Part shown: positions 54,571 through 63,471 of the stretch, one piece after another | Numbering within the stretch: the stretch's first letter is position 1 | How the letters are laid out: every line of letters begins with the position of its first letter | Assembly (NCBI GenBank): GCA_004000515.1 | Contig: CP034537.1 | Location: forward strand, 7,275,501 to 7,339,500 | Source: Pseudomonas poae | GTDB taxonomy: Bacteria > Pseudomonadota > Gammaproteobacteria > Pseudomonadales > Pseudomonadaceae | Length of the DNA stretch: 64,000 bases | Direction of reading: 5' to 3' | Position numbers and translations under genes: made by a program | The notes under the pieces: generated by a model | What the model was told of the DNA's origin: nothing | Database searches by the model: none | What the model saw: only the letters and a program-made list of their open reading frames with translations

Positions 54571-55601
54571 AGGATGCCCCCAAAGGTCAGCAGCTCATTG
54601 CGTGCCGCCGGCACGTCCGCGAACAGGTTCAACAACTGGTGATCATTCTCGCCGGGCGCGCCGCTGATCGCTGCGCGGATGTGTGTCAGCAGCAGGCCGA
54701 CGCCGAGGTCAGATTCGCGCTTATGCAGATCCACCAGCTCCGCTTCCACGGCCGACCTGATGCCGCTGCTGTCGGGGGACAGCTTGACTTCGTATTGCAC
54801 CGGCTTCTCGATGGGCGGCAAGACGTACAGTTCGGCAGTTGTTGGGCGCTCGCCCTCGATGTAGTCGTAAGCCTGTTGCAGCGCCTCGGGCGACGGGATC
54901 GGATTGATATCACCGTCCCTCACGATAAACACCGCCACCGTGCCAGGGCCAGCCCAATGCCGGATCAACCAGGCCCGTGTCACCCCGGGCACCTCCAACG
55001 CCCAGGTTTCGTAATCGGTTTTGTTGCCTCCATGCGGCACCAGCCGATAGGAACGAACCACCCGCGCGCGCAGCGCTTCGAGGCTTTCTTGTTCGCTGCC
55101 GGCGGTAAGGCCAGGCGCTTGCACAGTGAAAGTGTCGGAGACACCCAGGACCGGCGACACCGTGCGCAGCGTGGTGCCGGCCGGCGTGTTGCCGGCCTGG
55201 CCGGGCGTGACCGCCTGGAGTTGGGCCACGCCGGCCGCACCTGTCAGCGTTACGGGTAACAGCACGCGGAACTGTTGGCCGTCATCGCGGCGCAACAGCG
55301 TGCCAGCATCGAGCACCCGGCCGGCCGAACCGATAAAGCCGGCCGGGCCGTGCGCCGCCACCGCCGGCAACTGGTCACGTTTGAGGCGCGCCCGCGCCAT
55401 GCGGCGCAACGTGTCCTCGTCGGCCGTGTCCGGCAATATCTGTTCGGCAATGTAGGCCTGATGCCCATAGCGACCGTAGGCGGCGCCACCGCTCACACGG
55501 GCCAGCACCTCGGCATCGGAGCGCAGCAAGGCGCTGGAGCCCGCCAGATCGCCCTGGGCGCGCGCAATCAGCGCCGGCAGTGAAGGGGTATTAAACGGCA
55601 T
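54561..55601 (-). CDS. Mu gp47-like baseplate J protein
   Basis: 346 residues. Baseplate wedge protein: FNTPSLPALIARAQGDLAGS, AAYGRYGHQAYIAEQILPDTADEDTLRRMA, ESLEALRARVVRSYRLVPHGGNKTDYETWALEVPGVTRAW. Family length and motifs complete. Overlaps the gp46 stop and the gp48 start. Confidence 0.93.
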   Translation of the reverse strand: MPFNTPSLPALIARAQGDLAGSSALLRSDAEVLARVSGGAAYGRYGHQAYIAEQILPDTADEDTLRRMARARLKRDQLPAVAAHGPAGFIGSAGRVLDAGTLLRRDDGQQFRVLLPVTLTGAAGVAQLQAVTPGQAGNTPAGTTLRTVSPVLGVSDTFTVQAPGLTAGSEQESLEALRARVVRSYRLVPHGGNKTDYETWALEVPGVTRAWLIRHWAGPGTVAVFIVRDGDINPIPSPEALQQAYDYIEGERPTTAELYVLPPIEKPVQYEVKLSPDSSGIRSAVEAELVDLHKRESDLGVGLLLTHIRAAISGAPGENDHQLLNLFADVPAARNELLTFGGILWR

Positions 55602-55992
55602 GGATCACCTGCCAAAGATCGTCTAGGAAAAGTTCGAGCGTGGCGCCATCCCGAAAGGTCAGCAGCACCCGCATGTTCAGGCGATTGGTGGTGCGCTCGG
55701 TGGTGATCGCCACGTCAGTGACGCGGCCGTCGTCGAGCATCCATTGCAGCGCCTCACGGGCGTAGGTTTGGGCGTCGCGTTCGGTTTGCGCGGTCAGCGA
55801 ACGACGGCGCAACAGATACAGACGCGAGCCAATGCGGTCATTGGTGACGCTCGGATAACTGTCGCCCCACCAGCCGTAACGCTCGCCGTCGTCCAGCGGG
55901 TCATCCGGCCCGGCCCGGCGCCAGGTCAACAGGCTGACCACCGCCGCGCGGCGCCAGGCGCTTTCGGTCAGCTCTTCATTGATCAGGGTCAT
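55591..55992 (-). CDS. Mu gp46-like baseplate protein
   Basis: 133 residues. GP46 family: WRRAAVVSLLTWRRAGPDDPLDDGERYGWWGDSYP is the signature. Small wedge component, overlapping both neighbours by a few bases. Confidence 0.9.
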   Translation of the reverse strand: MTLINEELTESAWRRAAVVSLLTWRRAGPDDPLDDGERYGWWGDSYPSVTNDRIGSRLYLLRRRSLTAQTERDAQTYAREALQWMLDDGRVTDVAITTERTTNRLNMRVLLTFRDGATLELFLDDLWQVIHAV

Positions 55993-56501
55993 GCTTGCGC
56001 CGCCACGGGCTCACCGCTGACGGCGTTGCCGAACATCACTTTGTCGTGCTGGTGGTGCATCTGGCTGATGCCGCCGGCCACCTGATCGCCTTGCGAAACG
56101 ATCTTGCCGGTGATGCGGATCTCCGGCGTATCGAACTCGACCGCCGTGTCGGCCTTGACCTTGAGCGTCATCGTCTCGATTTCGATCACCCGATTGCGCT
56201 TAAGGTGAATCTTGTCGCCCTCGTCGGTGTACAAGGCGACCTCGCCGCCCTCCATGCCCTGCAAGCGATACCGGCGATCACCCGCGCAAAAGATCACTCC
56301 GTGCGAACGATCACCGCCAAAGAACGCCGCCAGCACCTCGGCGCCCGGCAGCGGGTTGGACGTGAAGCCGTAGGCCTCGAAGTGCTCCATGCCGTCTTTG
56401 ACTTCGTTGGCCAGCAACTTAACCTGCATCCCTTGCATTTTGCTGGCCGCATTGACCAGCACCACGACCCCGCGTGACAGCAGATTTTTCAGGTTCATCA
56501 T
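55989..56501 (-). CDS. Mu gp45-like baseplate spike (V-type)
   Basis: 170 residues. N-terminal OB-like region (MQVKLLANEVKDGMEHFEAYGFTSNPLPGAEVLAAFFGGDRSHGVIF) and a C-terminal beta-helix (KRNRVIEIETMTLKVKADTAVEFDTPEIRITGKIVSQG), ending MHHQHDK, which may bind the apical metal ion as in gpV tips. Overlaps the gene for the hub protein by 4 nt. Confidence 0.9.
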   Translation of the reverse strand: MMNLKNLLSRGVVVLVNAASKMQGMQVKLLANEVKDGMEHFEAYGFTSNPLPGAEVLAAFFGGDRSHGVIFCAGDRRYRLQGMEGGEVALYTDEGDKIHLKRNRVIEIETMTLKVKADTAVEFDTPEIRITGKIVSQGDQVAGGISQMHHQHDKVMFGNAVSGEPVAAQA

Positions 56502-57613
56502 TCGGGTTTCCAGTCAGCAGGTATCAGGTATTCGAAGTTGTCCGCCTTGCCGCCCTTCTTGAGCTTGCGGGCTTTATGCGGGTCTTTCGGTTCGGGTAGA
56601 AAGGCCTCTAGCGGGCCGACAGTGATGTGCGCCAACGTGCCGCCGGCATCAAGGCTGTATTCGATTTCGCTGATCAACATGTCGCGGTCCAGACCCAACA
56701 GCGCATCCACCACACGAACGATGGTGTTGACCTTCCACAGCGCGCCGTTCGACTGCCGCCAGCCCTGGACGGTGTACTGCACCATCAAGGCTTTGCCGAT
56801 GCGGTTGCCGCGCTCCCAATTGGCCCGAGCGTCGGCCAGCTCGGTAGTCATTTGCCCGCTCTCCTGAATCAGCAGCACGCGCTTACGCGGCGACCGTGGG
56901 TCGGTGACACTGGCCTGCACCTCGGACGCCTCGGCGCCGTCTTCTTCGTCCTTGCGTTTACGCTGGCCCACCACGCGGTATTCCGAAAACACCCCGGAAA
57001 AGTCCGCATTCATTGAGCCATCTAGAATGTTCTCGCCCAGTTCCAGACGGTCGAAGGTGCGTCCACCGCTGCCGGGCTCGACGATCACCAGGCGCCCGTA
57101 TTCGTCATCCGTGGACAGCAAGCGTGACAGGGTCAACAGCCGGTCGATGGACTCGAACACCGTCTCGCCGGGCTCGATGGTGTGCTCGGAGATTTGCGAC
57201 GCCTCGGCCACCTGGCTTACGACTTGAATGCCGTACTCACCCGCCAGCGCCTGGACGATGGCCTGCATGCTTTGCCCGCTCCATTGCCCGGGCTGATTGA
57301 TCGCCGCGCTGTCGACCAGATCCGCAGGCTTGGAACGCCCGCCCATGCCCCGGGTAATTTGATTAGCGTCATAGCTGATCGGCGTAGCAAAGACGTAGCC
57401 GGTCAACACCAGATCCTGGCCGATGCGCACTTGGGCGCGGTCGCCCTGCTTGATTGGCACAGGCACCATGGTCGATGGCCCATCGGGTGACCAACTGATG
57501 TCGAGGGTGAAGTCTCGACACTGGCGCTCGATGCCGGCGCTGATGCTGACTTTCTTCCAGCCGCCATAATCCAGGCCGTTGACGCTTAGCGTCACAGCAT
57601 TGTCGTACTGCAT
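56498..57613 (-). CDS. Mu gp44 (gpP)-like baseplate hub protein
   Basis: 371 residues: LSVNGLDYGGWKKVSISAGIERQCRDFTLDISWSPDG and GMGGRSKPADLVDSAAINQPGQWSGQSMQAIVQALAGEYGIQV. Hub fold, equivalent to gpD of the other cluster. Intact. Confidence 0.92.
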   Translation of the reverse strand: MQYDNAVTLSVNGLDYGGWKKVSISAGIERQCRDFTLDISWSPDGPSTMVPVPIKQGDRAQVRIGQDLVLTGYVFATPISYDANQITRGMGGRSKPADLVDSAAINQPGQWSGQSMQAIVQALAGEYGIQVVSQVAEASQISEHTIEPGETVFESIDRLLTLSRLLSTDDEYGRLVIVEPGSGGRTFDRLELGENILDGSMNADFSGVFSEYRVVGQRKRKDEEDGAEASEVQASVTDPRSPRKRVLLIQESGQMTTELADARANWERGNRIGKALMVQYTVQGWRQSNGALWKVNTIVRVVDALLGLDRDMLISEIEYSLDAGGTLAHITVGPLEAFLPEPKDPHKARKLKKGGKADNFEYLIPADWKPE

Positions 57614-57619
57614 CGGGGG

Positions 57620-58858
57620 TTACTCCTGGGCGACTTGCAGCGGCAACGGCGGCAAGAAACCGGGGTGCGTGATTTTGTTACGAGTAACGATTTCGTCCGC
57701 GCGGGTGGCGTCGCCAAACTGCTGATAGGCCAGCACCAACGCCGGCAAACTTTGCTTAGGCGTCACCGCCACCATGCGCACGCTGGCCTGGGCCACGGCG
57801 GTCAAATGTTCCTTAACGAGCTTGCGCACGCTTTGCAGCCGCTCGAAGTGCTCAAAGGGCGCCACTAGCGCCGCCTCCCACAACACCGCCACCAGCGCGT
57901 CACGCAGCGCCAGAACCTCGTCAGCGGTCGGCACCTCGGGGCGCTCGATGGGCAACGCCGTTTGCTGCGCCACCGTTGGCACGCCCGGCAGCGCCGCCGG
58001 GGGCAGAACGATCGGCATAGCCGACACCACCCGCACGGCGTAGACGATCAGGATTTCGCGCACCAGATCCCGCGTCGCCTGCACTGCCGCCACCGTCGCC
58101 GCGCCACCAGATGGCGGTGGCAAGGCGGCGATGGCCTGGGCGCTTTCGACCTGGCTACCGGCGTCGCGCTTGGACGAACTGAAACGGTCGAACTCCCCGG
58201 CCATGCTGGAAAACTGCGCCCTCAACATCGACGACAAGTTGTCGGGGAAATTCATCACCATGTCCGCCAACGCCACCACGGAACTGACCAGGCCCGTTAT
58301 CTGGCTGATCTCCCGTTGAATCGCCATCTGCACCCCGGCAATTCCGTTTTGCAGTTTGGTGATGCTCATTTTCGCTTTGTTGACCAGGGCCATCGCCGCC
58401 TTGTATTTGGCGATGATCGAATCCAGCAGGCTTTCGTTTTCATCCTCCAACTGGCGCGCCGTGTTCGGCACCCCAGCCGGATAGCCCTTGTCGCCGCTTT
58501 CAACGAACGTCAGGCTAAACCTGACCATGCCACCCTCAAGCCGACCATGGGCGACATCACAGTCGGTAGCGGTGACGGTCATCTGGCCGAACCACGGATG
58601 CACCAGAATCCCTTCGCCTGGCGTGTTCAGCGCGAGCAGCAGGTTGTCGCGCTGAAAAAAGCAGTCGTCACCAATGACAAACGAATCGCCCCACTTTATG
58701 ACCCGGGTTTTCTCGCCCAAGTCTTCCACCTTGGGTTTATTGCGCTGGGGGTACTCGTGTACCTGCGTCCGGCGCCCAACCGGTGCGCTGTCGGTATTGA
58801 CCCAAAACGGCACACCGCGAAACGACGCCGGCTGCAACTCATCGCGCCACGTTGTCAT
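57620..58858 (-). CDS. Mu gp43 (gpN)-like DNA circularisation/baseplate protein
   Basis: 412 residues: TWRDELQPASFRGVPFWVNTDSAPVGRRTQVHEYPQRNKPKVEDLGEKTRVI is the family signature. Despite the name in databases it is a baseplate component. Intact; 6 nt before the hub gene. Confidence 0.9.
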   Translation of the reverse strand: MTTWRDELQPASFRGVPFWVNTDSAPVGRRTQVHEYPQRNKPKVEDLGEKTRVIKWGDSFVIGDDCFFQRDNLLLALNTPGEGILVHPWFGQMTVTATDCDVAHGRLEGGMVRFSLTFVESGDKGYPAGVPNTARQLEDENESLLDSIIAKYKAAMALVNKAKMSITKLQNGIAGVQMAIQREISQITGLVSSVVALADMVMNFPDNLSSMLRAQFSSMAGEFDRFSSSKRDAGSQVESAQAIAALPPPSGGAATVAAVQATRDLVREILIVYAVRVVSAMPIVLPPAALPGVPTVAQQTALPIERPEVPTADEVLALRDALVAVLWEAALVAPFEHFERLQSVRKLVKEHLTAVAQASVRMVAVTPKQSLPALVLAYQQFGDATRADEIVTRNKITHPGFLPPLPLQVAQE

Positions 58859-58872
58859 AGTGAGTTTTCCTG

Positions 58873-60902
58873 TTATTGCGACAAGCTGCGCCGGCCGACC
58901 TGCGCCTTCACTTGCAACCCGGGTTGATTGGTTTTGCTCGACTCCATTTGCAAGCCGGGCGGCGGATTCTCGAAGCGCATGACCAGGGCGCCTTCCAGAT
59001 TGGTGCGGTCATTGGCGGCCGCCTGCTGATTCAGCGACGGCGCCGTGAGCAACGATTGCGGGGTTAGCCCGCCGCCCTGGGTTTGGTTGCGCGCGGCCTG
59101 GAGATTGCGCGCGTTCTGCGCGGCGCCGGTCATCAACAGGCTGCCATCGCCACCCCCGACGCCGGCATTCTTGTCGCGCTGCTCGGCGGTCCAGCCGTCG
59201 ACCTTGTTTTTAGCGGTCTGGATCATCCCAGGGCCATCCTTGCCGCCGCCGAAGAAACTCATCATCGGTTCGAGGATGGGCGAAATTTCGGCCCACAGAT
59301 CCTTGAACCACTGGCTGATCGGCGCCCAGTTTTTGACGATCATGCCCAACGGCGACCAATCAAACGCCGTTTTCAAGAAGTCGAAGAACGGCACGGAAAA
59401 GACCTTGATCAGCTCCCAGATGGACGCGAACAACTCCGTCAAGGGTTGCCAGTTGGCAATCACCTGGCCCAGCGGTGACCAGGCAAAGGCCTGCTGCATC
59501 CAGCCCCACACACGCATGGCCGGCGCCTCGATCTGCACCCAGATCGCCTTAAAGTACGGCGCGACCAAGGCCCAGTTGGCCATCAACAACCCCGCCGCAA
59601 TGGCCACCCCGCGCACCACCAGCCCGATGGGGCTCATGGTGGCTACCGCGTTCATCACCGAGAGCGCCACCGTCGACGCCACCGTCGCCAGGCGTAGCAC
59701 GCCGAAGCCCACCGCCGCACCAATCAAGCCTTTGATCAGCCACGGGTTAGCCGCCGCCAGATCGGACACGCCACTGATCAGCGGGCCAATCTGCTGCAAG
59801 AAGTCATTAAACGGCGGCAACAATGCCGTGCCGACCGCGATGCCCAGATCGGTCGCACGGTTCATTGTCAGTTGCATCGCGTTGGCCGTGGTGGCCGCCC
59901 GCGACGCATATTCGGCCTCCATCGAGCCGGCAAATTTCCCCTCTTTGCCAACCATGGCAAAGTTCTTTTGCAGCGTGTCGAGGTTGGTCAACAGCGGTGC
60001 AATGGCCCCCACCGACTCCTTGCCGAACAACTGTGTCAGCACTGCGGCCTGCTTGCTTTTTTTCGACATGGGCGAGCGACTTCAGCACCTTGTTAATGGT
60101 GCCTTCGGAGTCGGTCGACATGCCCTTGGCGATGGACGCCGAGTCCAGGCGCAAAGCCTTGAATGCCTCTTTCTGCGACTTGGTCGCGGCGGTGCCGGCG
60201 GTCAGGGTCAGCGCGAAGTTTTTCATGCCCGTCGCCGCGACGTCCTCGGCGATCCCTACACCGGCCAGGGATGCGCCCATGGCGGCAATCTGCCCGGCGT
60301 TGAGGCCGGCGATTTCGCCAAGCGGGCCGATGGCGGTGACGATCTTGGAGATTTGCCCGGTATTGGCGGCGCCGGTATTGCCCAGCAAGTTGATCTTGTC
60401 CGCCAGCGCGACCACTTCGGTCTGGTTCAACTTAAACGCGGTGCGCCACTTGGCCATCATCGAGCCCGACTCTTCGGCCGTGGTGTCGAAGGCGATGCCC
60501 ATTTTACCGCGTCCTGGGCGAATGCGCCCAGCTCTTCGCGGGCAATGCCTGACTGACCACCCGCCGCATAAATCGCCGCGATGCCTTCGGCCGACATGGG
60601 CAACTCTTTGGACAAGTTGCGCACGTCCTGGCCCATCTGCTTGAACTGGTCCGGTGATTCGAAGTTAACCACCTTCTTCACGTCGGCCATGGCACTTTCA
60701 AAGCCAATAGCGGCCTTGACACCCATCACGAACGGCGCCGCCAGGCGCCACCCTGAAGCGCTTCCATAAAGCCGATTTTACCCAGCCCGGAACTATTGAG
60801 TTGCTTGCGCAAGCCCATGGCGTTCTTACGGATACCACCCAACATCGGCGACAGTTTATCGACGCCTGTAATCAGCGCCTTTAACTGAAACTTATCGGCC
60901 AT
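58873..60902 (-). CDS. Mu gp42-like tape-measure protein (three frameshifts)
   Basis: 676 residues when repaired. N-terminus MADKFQLKALITGVDKLSPMLGG, TMP core (FKQMGQDVRNLSKELPMSAEGIAAIYAAGGQSG, then IGPLGEIAGLNAGQIAAMGASLAGVGI) and hydrophobic segments (PWLIKGLIGAAVGFGVLRLATVA). One base is missing near 60742, one A missing at 60502-60505, and one A extra at 60057-60063. The corrected length is a multiple of three, which supports the three calls. Start overlaps the gp41 extension stop. Confidence 0.88.
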
Positions 60903-61335
60903 TATTCCACCCGCTTTTCTTGAACGATCCGATAGGCGTGCTCGTAACTTTCAAACAACACGTCAATGGTCCGACCCGTCATGACTTCCGGGTCGGTGCG
61001 CCAGAAGTGCGCCAAGTCATACGCCAGGGCGATCAGCTCGTCGGCGGTTCCGAACTGGTCGGCATGAAAAAACTGGTCATGACCCAGCACAATTTGTTCA
61101 GGTCAGACAGGCCCAACTGGTTCACCGAACCGGCCGGAATCGCGCAGCACACCGCCAGGTATTTACACACCGCCTCAGTGTCAAAGACGGGGGCAAAGGC
61201 CTCATTGAGGACATACGGCAACACCTTGATGTTGCGGATTTCCTGAACGGTCGGCCGACGAATAATCAACACTTTGACTTCTTCGCCGTGCGCGGTGATC
61301 GGTTGTTCCAGTGGAAAATCAATTGTCTCTGCCAT
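60902..61335 (-). CDS. Mu gp41-like tail assembly chaperone with -1 frameshift extension
   Basis: Zero-frame product 61033-61335 (MAETIDFPLEQPITAHGEEVKVLIIRRPTVQEIRNIKVL, ending MPTSSEPPTS, 100 residues). A -1 shift at 61066-61072 extends it through FHADQFGTADELIALAYDLAHFWRTDPEVM to the stop at 60902. Same logic as lambda G/GT. The ATG at 61333-61335 overlaps the tail tube stop (TAATG). Confidence 0.87.
61066..61072 (-). promoter_or_regulatory. Programmed -1 ribosomal frameshift site (T TTT TTC)
   Basis: Zero-frame codons AGT TTT TTC ATG contain the canonical heptamer. Slippage by -1 enters the extension frame that runs to 60902. Confidence 0.87.
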
Positions 61336-61682
61336 TACTGCCAATCCCCGCTAATGCCTTCGAACTTCAAGCTCAATTTGCCGTCATCACCGTTAAACGT
61401 GATGTCGTCCACGGCATAGGCGCCGCTCAATACATAGCTACTGCCGTCTTTAAACTCGGCGGTCACCACCATGTTGGTACCCTCGGTAATCTTGGACAGA
61501 TTCAGCCCCGGGGTTTTGATCGCATCGACTTTTACAGAAGGCGTTACGTCTTCTTCTTTGAAAAAACCTTTGACGATGGTTTCCCGCTTTACTTTCGACG
61601 CCGACACTTCAACGCCGCCGGTAATCACCAACTGATCACCGTCTACTTTGATGTAGCAAGTACCAGCAACTTTCTGGCCCAT
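61335..61682 (-). CDS. Mu gpM-like tail tube protein
   Basis: 115 residues: GTCYIKVDGDQLVITGGVEVSASKVKRETIVKGFFKEEDVTPSVKVDAIKTPG. Tail tube family of Mu-like phages. Intact. A terminator hairpin separates it from the sheath gene. Confidence 0.92.
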   Translation of the reverse strand: MGQKVAGTCYIKVDGDQLVITGGVEVSASKVKRETIVKGFFKEEDVTPSVKVDAIKTPGLNLSKITEGTNMVVTAEFKDGSSYVLSGAYAVDDITFNGDDGKLSLKFEGISGDWQ

Positions 61683-61696
61683 AAATAAACCCCACT

Positions 61697-61720
61697 AAAA
61701 AGCCCGCACAGGGCGGGCTT
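61697..61720 (-). terminator. Terminator-like hairpin between sheath and tube genes
   Basis: AAGCCCGC/GCGGGCTTTTT with short loop on the minus strand, 19 nt after the sheath stop and 14 nt before the tube start. Confidence 0.75.
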
Positions 61721-61739
61721 AGTTGTTACTTGGATCGGC

Positions 61740-63236
61740 TTACGCCGCTTCGGAATACTGCAAACGGAATTGATACAGCAGCGCGAACACACGCAACTGA
61801 TTGACCAGATCCGGCGGAAACAACACGTTCAGGCGGTTCGGGTTAGTTGCGTCGCGCTCAACGATCAAGTTGGCCTTAAACAGCTCCATGTTCTCGACGA
61901 TGCCCATTCGCTCCAGCTCGCCATAGGCCGCGATCAACTCGCCACGAATCACCAGCGGCGTGACGATGGCCTGGCCGGGGCCGAAGCTGGTGCCGTCATT
62001 GGCCAGCTTGTGCCGGCCGTACTTGCTGGTGATGCGGTTTTGCAGGAAACGCAGCACATACGCTGACTGGTGCAGCGGCTCGCTGTCCATGTAGGAGTTA
62101 TCGGGCTGGTCATAGGCGTTACGCTGGTACGTCGTCACGCCCCGCTGAATCCGCATCGAGCCGCCGGAATAGTTGAAGGTCGCAATACCACTGCCGAGCA
62201 ACGCTTGCGCCTCGTCGATCAGGAAGCGATCACTTGACGGCGCAGGGTCGATCCCCGGCATGGTGCCCGTTTGCGTCGGTCGCGCCGGGTCAGCGCTGAT
62301 AAACACCGCTGTACGCGCACCGAACTGCGCCGCCACCTCCCAGACCGGCTGGGGAATGCTTGCCTCCATCCCGCCGAGACAAATATGCGGGTCGTTACGC
62401 AAACGCCCGGCCGCCACCAACTGGCCAAGACTACCGCGCTTGGCACTGTATACATGGCCGTAAATCTGTTTCGCCCAGGACCAACGGCCGGTGCTGTCGT
62501 TCATCACGTCGCGCCAGTCATCCAGCGTCGACGCGTCCGTCCACGGCTGGGTGATGAACTCGAACGGTTCGTCGCCCAAGGCGGCCAAGGCCACCGCCAT
62601 ATCCGGCGTACCAACACCGCCAGCCATCGGCGTGACCGCCACCGTCAGGCCGGCCGGGGTCATTTCGCCATTGACGCGGCCCAGGCGATTCAGCGACAAC
62701 GAAATGTCGTTGCCCAACTCCCCCTTGAACTTGCTGGTAAGCGTCACCACCCCGGCAAGCGCGACCGCCGAAACCGGCAGATCCCGCGCCTCATTGATCG
62801 CGGTGGCCAGCGCCGCCGCCGTGGCGGTCTCGGTCGCCTGCTCCGGCACAATCGAGCGCACGCGCTTGCCGGCCACGTACAGGTTAAGCAAACCGGCTTG
62901 GGTGGCGGTGCCCGTTACGGTAACGGCGGCCTTAGCTGACGCGCCAGTGGCCACCCGCAACGGCAGACACCACACCTCGCCGGCCACGTCGATATCCTTG
63001 TGCAGCTTGTGCATGGCCGCCAACATCGAGCCCGCGCCGGCAATGGCGATGGCTTGCGAAGTGCGCGACACCATCACCAGGCGCCCGATATCGTCGTCGG
63101 TGGCGTCGTCGTTGACCTGGCCGACGATCAGCCGGCGCAGGGTCGACGTGGCGCTGTTGGCCATCGAGTTATCAACTTCGGCATAGAACAGCGGGACGCG
63201 GATATCAGACGGGATATTGTTAAAACTGACGCTCAT
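61740..63236 (-). CDS. Mu gpL-like tail sheath protein
   Basis: 498 residues. Contractile sheath: FNNIPSDIRVPLFYAEVDNSMANSATSTLRRLIVGQVNDDATDDD and C-terminal region AAYGELERMGIVENMELFKANLIVERDATNPNRLNVLFPPDLVNQLRVFALLYQFRLQYSEAA. Complete. Confidence 0.95.
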   Translation of the reverse strand: MSVSFNNIPSDIRVPLFYAEVDNSMANSATSTLRRLIVGQVNDDATDDDIGRLVMVSRTSQAIAIAGAGSMLAAMHKLHKDIDVAGEVWCLPLRVATGASAKAAVTVTGTATQAGLLNLYVAGKRVRSIVPEQATETATAAALATAINEARDLPVSAVALAGVVTLTSKFKGELGNDISLSLNRLGRVNGEMTPAGLTVAVTPMAGGVGTPDMAVALAALGDEPFEFITQPWTDASTLDDWRDVMNDSTGRWSWAKQIYGHVYSAKRGSLGQLVAAGRLRNDPHICLGGMEASIPQPVWEVAAQFGARTAVFISADPARPTQTGTMPGIDPAPSSDRFLIDEAQALLGSGIATFNYSGGSMRIQRGVTTYQRNAYDQPDNSYMDSEPLHQSAYVLRFLQNRITSKYGRHKLANDGTSFGPGQAIVTPLVIRGELIAAYGELERMGIVENMELFKANLIVERDATNPNRLNVLFPPDLVNQLRVFALLYQFRLQYSEAA

Positions 63237-63471
63237 TGCTCACCCCCAGCGCTGGCAGCGGCGGCAGCTTTGGCGCCGCCCTTTTTGACGGGCAGCGGCT
63301 CGACTGGCGCAGCCTTTTCAGGCTCGGCCTGCACCGCGTCACCAGCGATAAGCCGGCGCTGCCAGTACACGGTGTGCGGCACGTCGGCACCTTGGGGGGC
63401 AGCAAGGCGCCGCCGTTGGCGGGGTCGGGGCACGCCCGACCGTCGACCGGCTTCAAATAGAGTCGTTTCAC
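63233..63471 (-). CDS. Mu gp38-like protein, DUF2635 (frameshifted)
   Basis: 79 residues when repaired: KRLYLKPVDGRACPDPANGGALLPP, then GADVPHTVYWQRRLIAGDAVQAEP and a basic Ala/Lys-rich tail. One C is missing from the run at 63394-63399. Stop overlaps the sheath start. Function unknown in Mu. Confidence 0.83.
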
